IMG/VR virus record: IMGVR_UViG_3300018876_000102
Coordinates: 1 to 23,416 of that record
DNA from: a virus
Reading direction: 5' to 3' (one strand)
Length of the DNA: 23,416 nucleotides
In this document: positions 19,498 through 23,416 of the stretch, in pieces
Layout of the letters: every line of letters starts with the position of its first letter
Position numbering within the stretch: position 1 is the first letter of the stretch
Notes under the pieces: generated by a model
What the model was told of the DNA's origin: nothing
Databases searched by the model: none
The model's input: only the letters and a program-made list of their open reading frames with translations
Translations under genes and position numbers: made by a program

Positions 19498-22466
19498 TAT
19501 TTCTTCAATCTGAAGTTTGCTGCGCCTTTTATTGTTAGTTTATTTGTGATTCTACGCTTGCCTGTTTTGAATCTTTCATCCCAAGGTGCTTGATATAACA
19601 CTCTAGGTGATGCACCTTCTAAACTTGGATAGTCAGTCCAATTAGCGTCATTAGGTGTTGTAGATTCAACACCAACGTAAAAATCACTTGAATCTTGGGT
19701 GTTTAAGTTTAGTGTCCATTCTTTTAATTCTTTCCATGTCCAATCTCTATTGTGTTCTAAAACTGTTGTTAAGAATCCAGCAGCAACTGGGCATGCAGCA
19801 CTAGTACCACTAAAAGCACAATCTGTAGCAACTTCTGATTCTGTAAATCCTGGATAGGTATCAGGTCTATCAGAAAGTTCAGTATACATTTTGTTTGCTG
19901 CTAGTGTTCCATCTGCTGCTGCAAATACATCTATTTGATTGCCTCTATCACTATACCCTACTTTTCTTTCTGTGCTTCCTGTGCCATAGTTGTCATCTAA
20001 CGCACCTATATTAATAGTTTTATAATCTGTATTTCCATCTGCGTTTGTATACCTTCCACCTTGTTGAGGAAATCCTGTTCTATTAGTTGTGCCATAAACT
20101 TCAACACCAAATTCAAATACTGAACTATCTTCTAAACTGCCGGCGTCAGTAGTTGTAATGTAATTGTCATAATCAGGGTGTCCTTCTTTAACAACTTTTT
20201 GATTGCTGTTTCCTGCAGCACCAACAAAGATTACTCCTTCTTCGATCATTTCGTCTAGTGCAGTGGTTAATGAATTAGTTTTCATTTGGCCTTTCCAACG
20301 TCCACTATCACCTTGTGTTCCCATATGGCTTAACCAAGCAATACCTGTTTCAGTTGTGTAAGATACATTTGCAGTTGCACGATGAGTATAATACAAGGTT
20401 GTTGCATTGCTAACATTAGCATTCAATGAGCTAGGTGATTTATCTGAACGATATCCCCAACTGTTTGAAGATAGTGTTGGATCTTTTGTTTGGTAAACAG
20501 GATTTATAGGTTTTAGTCTATGAAATAATTTTTGTAAGTCAAATCCTTGTTCAATACCTATGCCTAAACTGCCATACAGGTCAAGATTCCATTTGTTTGC
20601 ATTATAGGCCCAACCCTGTGTTCTACCAAATGCTAAAGCACCACATGGCGTGCCGTGTCTTCCTTCTGTGCCAGGAGGTTTAGCAGTATTATCTCCGTTG
20701 CAGTTTGATCTCGTGTAGTTTGAAGTTACTGTTACTGTTCCTTCATTGGCAAATTTAGCACTACGTTGTGAAGCATTGCCCCACCAATCACGTGCTACAC
20801 TTTCTACAGGAACTATTGTGCCGTCCCAACGTGTTGTAAGCCTATCGGTAACGGTGACATTATATCCTGATGCACCTGCAACTGTTGGATCACCTGTGTC
20901 TCCGTCTTGGAATATATTTCTAATAGTAGCAAGTGACGGTTTACTAATTACCGGAGCAATATATGAATTGTGTAGTGCATACCCTAGAGGGTTATTAGAT
21001 TGTATGCCTGCTGGTGTACGCATACTATCGCTCCACTCAGGACTAAGGCTTCCGCCTTCCCATAGACTTGAATAATCAAACATACAAAAGTTTAGTAGAT
21101 ACAAATATTCTTTAGCCGCTACTTCAAATGCATCTCCATCAGTCTTCCAAGCATTTCCGCCATATCCTGATGAATCCCAAAAACCTCCATCGTATGCTTC
21201 TACCATTGCATTATACAATGGACCAGTGTTCCAATCTGAACTTAAAAAAGGATACAACTTTAATGTTTGTGCATCTAAACCATGCATATGTATTGTGTGA
21301 AATACGTGTTCAATAACTTCTTGTGCGTCTTGATCGCCATCGCCTGGCGATCCACCTGTTGAGTTTAGATACCACACCATATCGTTTTGAACAGTAGCGT
21401 CAAACAAGTCTGTTAGGTTCCAAAATATAATGCCAGCATCTGTTAAAAAGTTTGTGCTATAGTCTGCACCAGCACCTCTTGCTACTCTTTGTATTGTTGG
21501 TTTGCCTGCATGATATGTTCCTGTGTCACCGCTTAAATTTTGTATTAATGCTCGTTGTGCTGTTTCGTTTATACCTGTGCCTGTTGGATCTGTAAACAGT
21601 TCAAACATACGTGCTACTTTTTCAACAAATGCGTCTGGTACTGCTGTTTGTCCTCCAACTCCACCTGCAGCCATAATTCTTACACCATTAACAGTAACTT
21701 CACGTTTGAAAAAATCACTGCCATCGCCGACTACATCGATAATTGCGCCATTGTTGTATTCTGGATCAGTACTAGCGTTGAACCATTCTGGATCAATATA
21801 ATAAGGTGCATCAAGAACAAGATCTAATACATCACAAGTACCATTTCCTGGAAGAAGATTTCCTCCTGTATATCCTATAGGTTTTTCTAGTTCTGTTGTT
21901 TGGCTGAAAAATTCAACACAATTACTTTGAAACTCAGGATGTCCTAACCACATTCCTTCATCTGCTACAACTAAATCTACATGCTTTCCATTAGCATATT
22001 GCTGTATTGTTGTATTAACAATAGCATTTTCAGCCAGACTTCCATCTACCCAAGGATCTAAAAACTGCATATGCCTGTATAACTGATATCCTGTTCTATT
22101 TGGAGTGAGACTGCCAAGTAACACCGTTGAAGTGTTTCTATGATTTTCTACAGAGCCGGAAGAGTAACGATTAACTAGCTCAGGCCTTACTGCTTGTAAT
22201 TCATCCGGCGGTGGCTTAAATTCTTCATATTTTGAATAATCAATATTAATAAATCGTACTCTAGAGTCTGACTTTAGTGCTGTTGCTTCTTCGTCTGTTA
22301 GTAGATAAGATCCTCTAGTAGGACTGTGTTGCTTGTCGTCATCAACTGTTACAGTACGAGTAGGTACTGCTTCATATGTATTTCCGTCTGCAATTAATTC
22401 CGCATGCAGTTCTTGCCATTGTTCTTCGGTATGTGTACCTAGTTGATAATATTTTTCATCAGCCAT
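19497..22466 (-). CDS. Subtilisin-like (S8) serine protease of the virion, with large insertion
   Basis: The 989-residue protein contains all S8 motifs in order. The Asp motif is HVDLVVADEGMWLGHPEF with D169. The His motif is EGRHGTPCGALAFG with H604. The oxyanion Asn is N753 in VGAAGNSN. The Ser motif is FSGTSAACPVAAG with S889. Residues 5-80 resemble an I9-type propeptide (YLLTDEEATALKSDSRVRFINID), so the enzyme may be made as a zymogen. Subtilisin has about 32 residues between Asp and His; here there are 435. The insertion includes EVIEHVFHTIHMHG (383-396), a His/Glu cluster suggesting metal binding. There is no signal peptide. Lying between two fibre genes and sharing their strand, it is probably a tail-associated enzyme that degrades host surface protein or processes fibres. 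Shine-Dalgarno AAGGG overlaps the upstream fibre's stop. Confidence 0.85.
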   Translation of the reverse strand: MADEKYYQLGTHTEEQWQELHAELIADGNTYEAVPTRTVTVDDDKQHSPTRGSYLLTDEEATALKSDSRVRFINIDYSKYEEFKPPPDELQAVRPELVNRYSSGSVENHRNTSTVLLGSLTPNRTGYQLYRHMQFLDPWVDGSLAENAIVNTTIQQYANGKHVDLVVADEGMWLGHPEFQSNCVEFFSQTTELEKPIGYTGGNLLPGNGTCDVLDLVLDAPYYIDPEWFNASTDPEYNNGAIIDVVGDGSDFFKREVTVNGVRIMAAGGVGGQTAVPDAFVEKVARMFELFTDPTGTGINETAQRALIQNLSGDTGTYHAGKPTIQRVARGAGADYSTNFLTDAGIIFWNLTDLFDATVQNDMVWYLNSTGGSPGDGDQDAQEVIEHVFHTIHMHGLDAQTLKLYPFLSSDWNTGPLYNAMVEAYDGGFWDSSGYGGNAWKTDGDAFEVAAKEYLYLLNFCMFDYSSLWEGGSLSPEWSDSMRTPAGIQSNNPLGYALHNSYIAPVISKPSLATIRNIFQDGDTGDPTVAGASGYNVTVTDRLTTRWDGTIVPVESVARDWWGNASQRSAKFANEGTVTVTSNYTRSNCNGDNTAKPPGTEGRHGTPCGALAFGRTQGWAYNANKWNLDLYGSLGIGIEQGFDLQKLFHRLKPINPVYQTKDPTLSSNSWGYRSDKSPSSLNANVSNATTLYYTHRATANVSYTTETGIAWLSHMGTQGDSGRWKGQMKTNSLTTALDEMIEEGVIFVGAAGNSNQKVVKEGHPDYDNYITTTDAGSLEDSSVFEFGVEVYGTTNRTGFPQQGGRYTNADGNTDYKTINIGALDDNYGTGSTERKVGYSDRGNQIDVFAAADGTLAANKMYTELSDRPDTYPGFTESEVATDCAFSGTSAACPVAAGFLTTVLEHNRDWTWKELKEWTLNLNTQDSSDFYVGVESTTPNDANWTDYPSLEGASPRVLYQAPWDERFKTGKRRITNKLTIKGAANFRLKK

Positions 22467-22476
22467 TGTCTAACCC

Positions 22477-23416
22477 TTATATCAAGTTTACCCAAGAGCC
22501 ATTCTCATATCCTTGAAATTTATTGTCAGTAGTATTGTATATAAGATCACCATTTGCTGCTGTAAGAGCATTACGTTCTACTGTTGTAACTCTTAACATT
22601 TGTAAAGGACCTGTAGTCGGAACAATTCTAGTTCCTGCATTCAATTCTATTTCATTATCGGAAAATATTTCAGGAGTTCCAGACCCTTCAGAAGTAAACT
22701 CGCCGTTTATTATTAAATTGTTTTGTACAGTTAAATTATTGTTTACTACTGCATCATTGTTTACATTTAAATTTACACCCACTGTTGCATCTTGTAATAC
22801 TGTCAAATCGTTACCAACTGTGACATCACTGTCCATATCTACAGCAGGAGTAAACACAATGCTTGTACTATCTGTACTGTCAATTGTGTTTGAACTAAAT
22901 GTAATGTTTCCAGTATTTCCTGCTACGGATATATCGCCTGAACCTAGTACACTACTTCCATTTATAGTTTTAATATTTGTTCCACTAACCAAAGTTGCTT
23001 GGCCGTCACTTATGCCGTATCCTGATAATGTAGTTGGTGTACCTGTTAAACTTGCAAAAGTTTGTGCTGGAACTGAAGTTAAATACCCACTGTCATTAGT
23101 GAATGCGCTTACATTAGTAGGAGCACCTGTTAAATCACCATAGGCTCCGCTAAAACCTCCTGAAGCATCTTGAAATGTAAATGTGCCATTACCGTTTGTA
23201 GTTAAGACTTGTCCGTTTGTTCCATCTGCAATTCCTAATCCTAATAGCGTACCAGGAGCAGGTGCAGCAGGTTGTACCCATTGACTACTATCTGTATCTT
23301 GCACATATACATACAATTTAGCAGTCGAACTATTATACCATATATCTCCTTGTGATGGACTATCAGGAGCAGTGTCAGAAACTGCTAAACTTGCGCCGCC
23401 GCTACCAGAACCTGTA
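22477..23416 (-). CDS. Tail fibre protein, N-terminus beyond right edge
   Basis: The frame is open to the window end, so the true start lies beyond 23416. A TTG at 23316 is an internal codon, because in-frame sequence upstream continues a clear fibre module: SDTAPDSPSQGDIWYN then LYVYVQDTDSSQWV. Downstream of that are Gly/Ser/Asn-rich repeats typical of collagen-free beta fibres (GLGIADGTNGQVL, YGDLTGAPTNVSAFTNDSGYLTS, FASLTGTPTTLSGYGISDG). A run of Val/Asn heptad-like strands follows (DLTVLQDATVGVNLNVNNDAVVNNNLTVQNNLIIN), forming a long beta-helix-like shaft. The end MLRVTTVERNALTAANGDLIYNT and YENGSWVNLI is a common tip or chaperone-attachment module. It is followed by the protease after 10 bases. 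Confidence 0.85.
   Translation of the reverse strand, partial: TGSGSGGASLAVSDTAPDSPSQGDIWYNSSTAKLYVYVQDTDSSQWVQPAAPAPGTLLGLGIADGTNGQVLTTNGNGTFTFQDASGGFSGAYGDLTGAPTNVSAFTNDSGYLTSVPAQTFASLTGTPTTLSGYGISDGQATLVSGTNIKTINGSSVLGSGDISVAGNTGNITFSSNTIDSTDSTSIVFTPAVDMDSDVTVGNDLTVLQDATVGVNLNVNNDAVVNNNLTVQNNLIINGEFTSEGSGTPEIFSDNEIELNAGTRIVPTTGPLQMLRVTTVERNALTAANGDLIYNTTDNKFQGYENGSWVNLI

Noticed and set aside
21290-21330. A metalloprotease motif (HExxH or inverted HxxEH) in the protease insertion
   Set aside because: The actual order is E-x-x-E-H-x-x-H, which matches neither canonical motif. It is kept only as a possible metal cluster.
23314-23316. TTG as the start of the right-edge fibre
   Set aside because: The same frame continues upstream to the window end with an intact fibre module (SDTAPDSPSQGDIWYN), so the codon is internal.
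1-23416. tRNA genes, CRISPR arrays, insertion sequences, integrase or photosynthesis genes
   Set aside because: None could be seen. Repeats present are protein-level fibre modules, not regularly spaced DNA repeats.

Overview
This window is a late, virion-building segment of the genome of a marine T4-like myovirus. The sequence is AT-rich and densely packed. It encodes recognisable T4-type structural and packaging proteins: the large terminase gp17, a probable small terminase gp16, head-completion nuclease gp4, tail tube gp19, tail sheath gp18, a gp13-type neck protein, tail sheath stabiliser gp15 and a gp1-type dNMP kinase. Many of the unassigned proteins resemble, from memory, conserved proteins of cyanomyoviruses and SAR11 (pelagiphage) myoviruses. 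No photosynthesis or other cyanobacterial auxiliary gene is present, so a low-GC heterotrophic marine host is at least as likely as a cyanobacterium. Both ends of the window cut through genes.

Layout. Positions 1-12033 are all on the minus strand, so transcription runs right to left: gp18, gp19, a strong terminator, a probable tail-tube/baseplate protein, a small conserved protein, gp4, gp16, a protein with a capsid-targeting-like N-terminus, an acidic D/H-rich protein, a 142-residue protein, a UUCG-loop terminator, gp17, and a large conserved protein that leaves the left edge. Positions 12161-12496 (plus strand) hold a small zinc-rich HNH protein. It converges with the dNMP kinase (12479-13096, minus), which has its own consensus sigma-70 promoter. 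Next come a basic 113-residue protein and the gp13-type protein (both minus). A divergent pair of late promoters at about 14260-14290 starts a five-gene plus-strand run: a 442-residue virion protein with a carbohydrate-binding-like module, a 59-residue protein, gp15, a Nudix-like protein and a coiled-coil protein. The right side is a minus-strand host-interaction cassette: a fibre interrupted by the window end, a 989-residue subtilisin-like protease, and a fibre ending in a type-1-copper (cupredoxin) domain.

Expression logic is visible. Nine genes are preceded by the same heptamer TAAATAC within the T4-late-promoter-like octamer NNTAAATA. In seven of the nine the octamer ends only 5-8 bases before the start codon and there is no Shine-Dalgarno sequence. 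Genes lying further from such a motif have a clear Shine-Dalgarno sequence or are coupled to the upstream gene by a TAATG stop/start overlap, which occurs five times. The dNMP kinase alone has host-type -35/-10 boxes, which fits early expression of nucleotide metabolism and late expression of the virion.

The most unusual content is the adsorption side of the virion. There is a subtilisin-type protease with a roughly 400-residue insertion between its Asp and His motifs, a fibre carrying a complete copper site, a sheath protein enlarged to 1139 residues by fibre-like modules, and related Trp-rich modules in the sheath, gp15 and the fibres. There are no tRNAs, rRNAs, CRISPR arrays or insertion sequences that I can see, and no gene-free stretch longer than about 130 bases.
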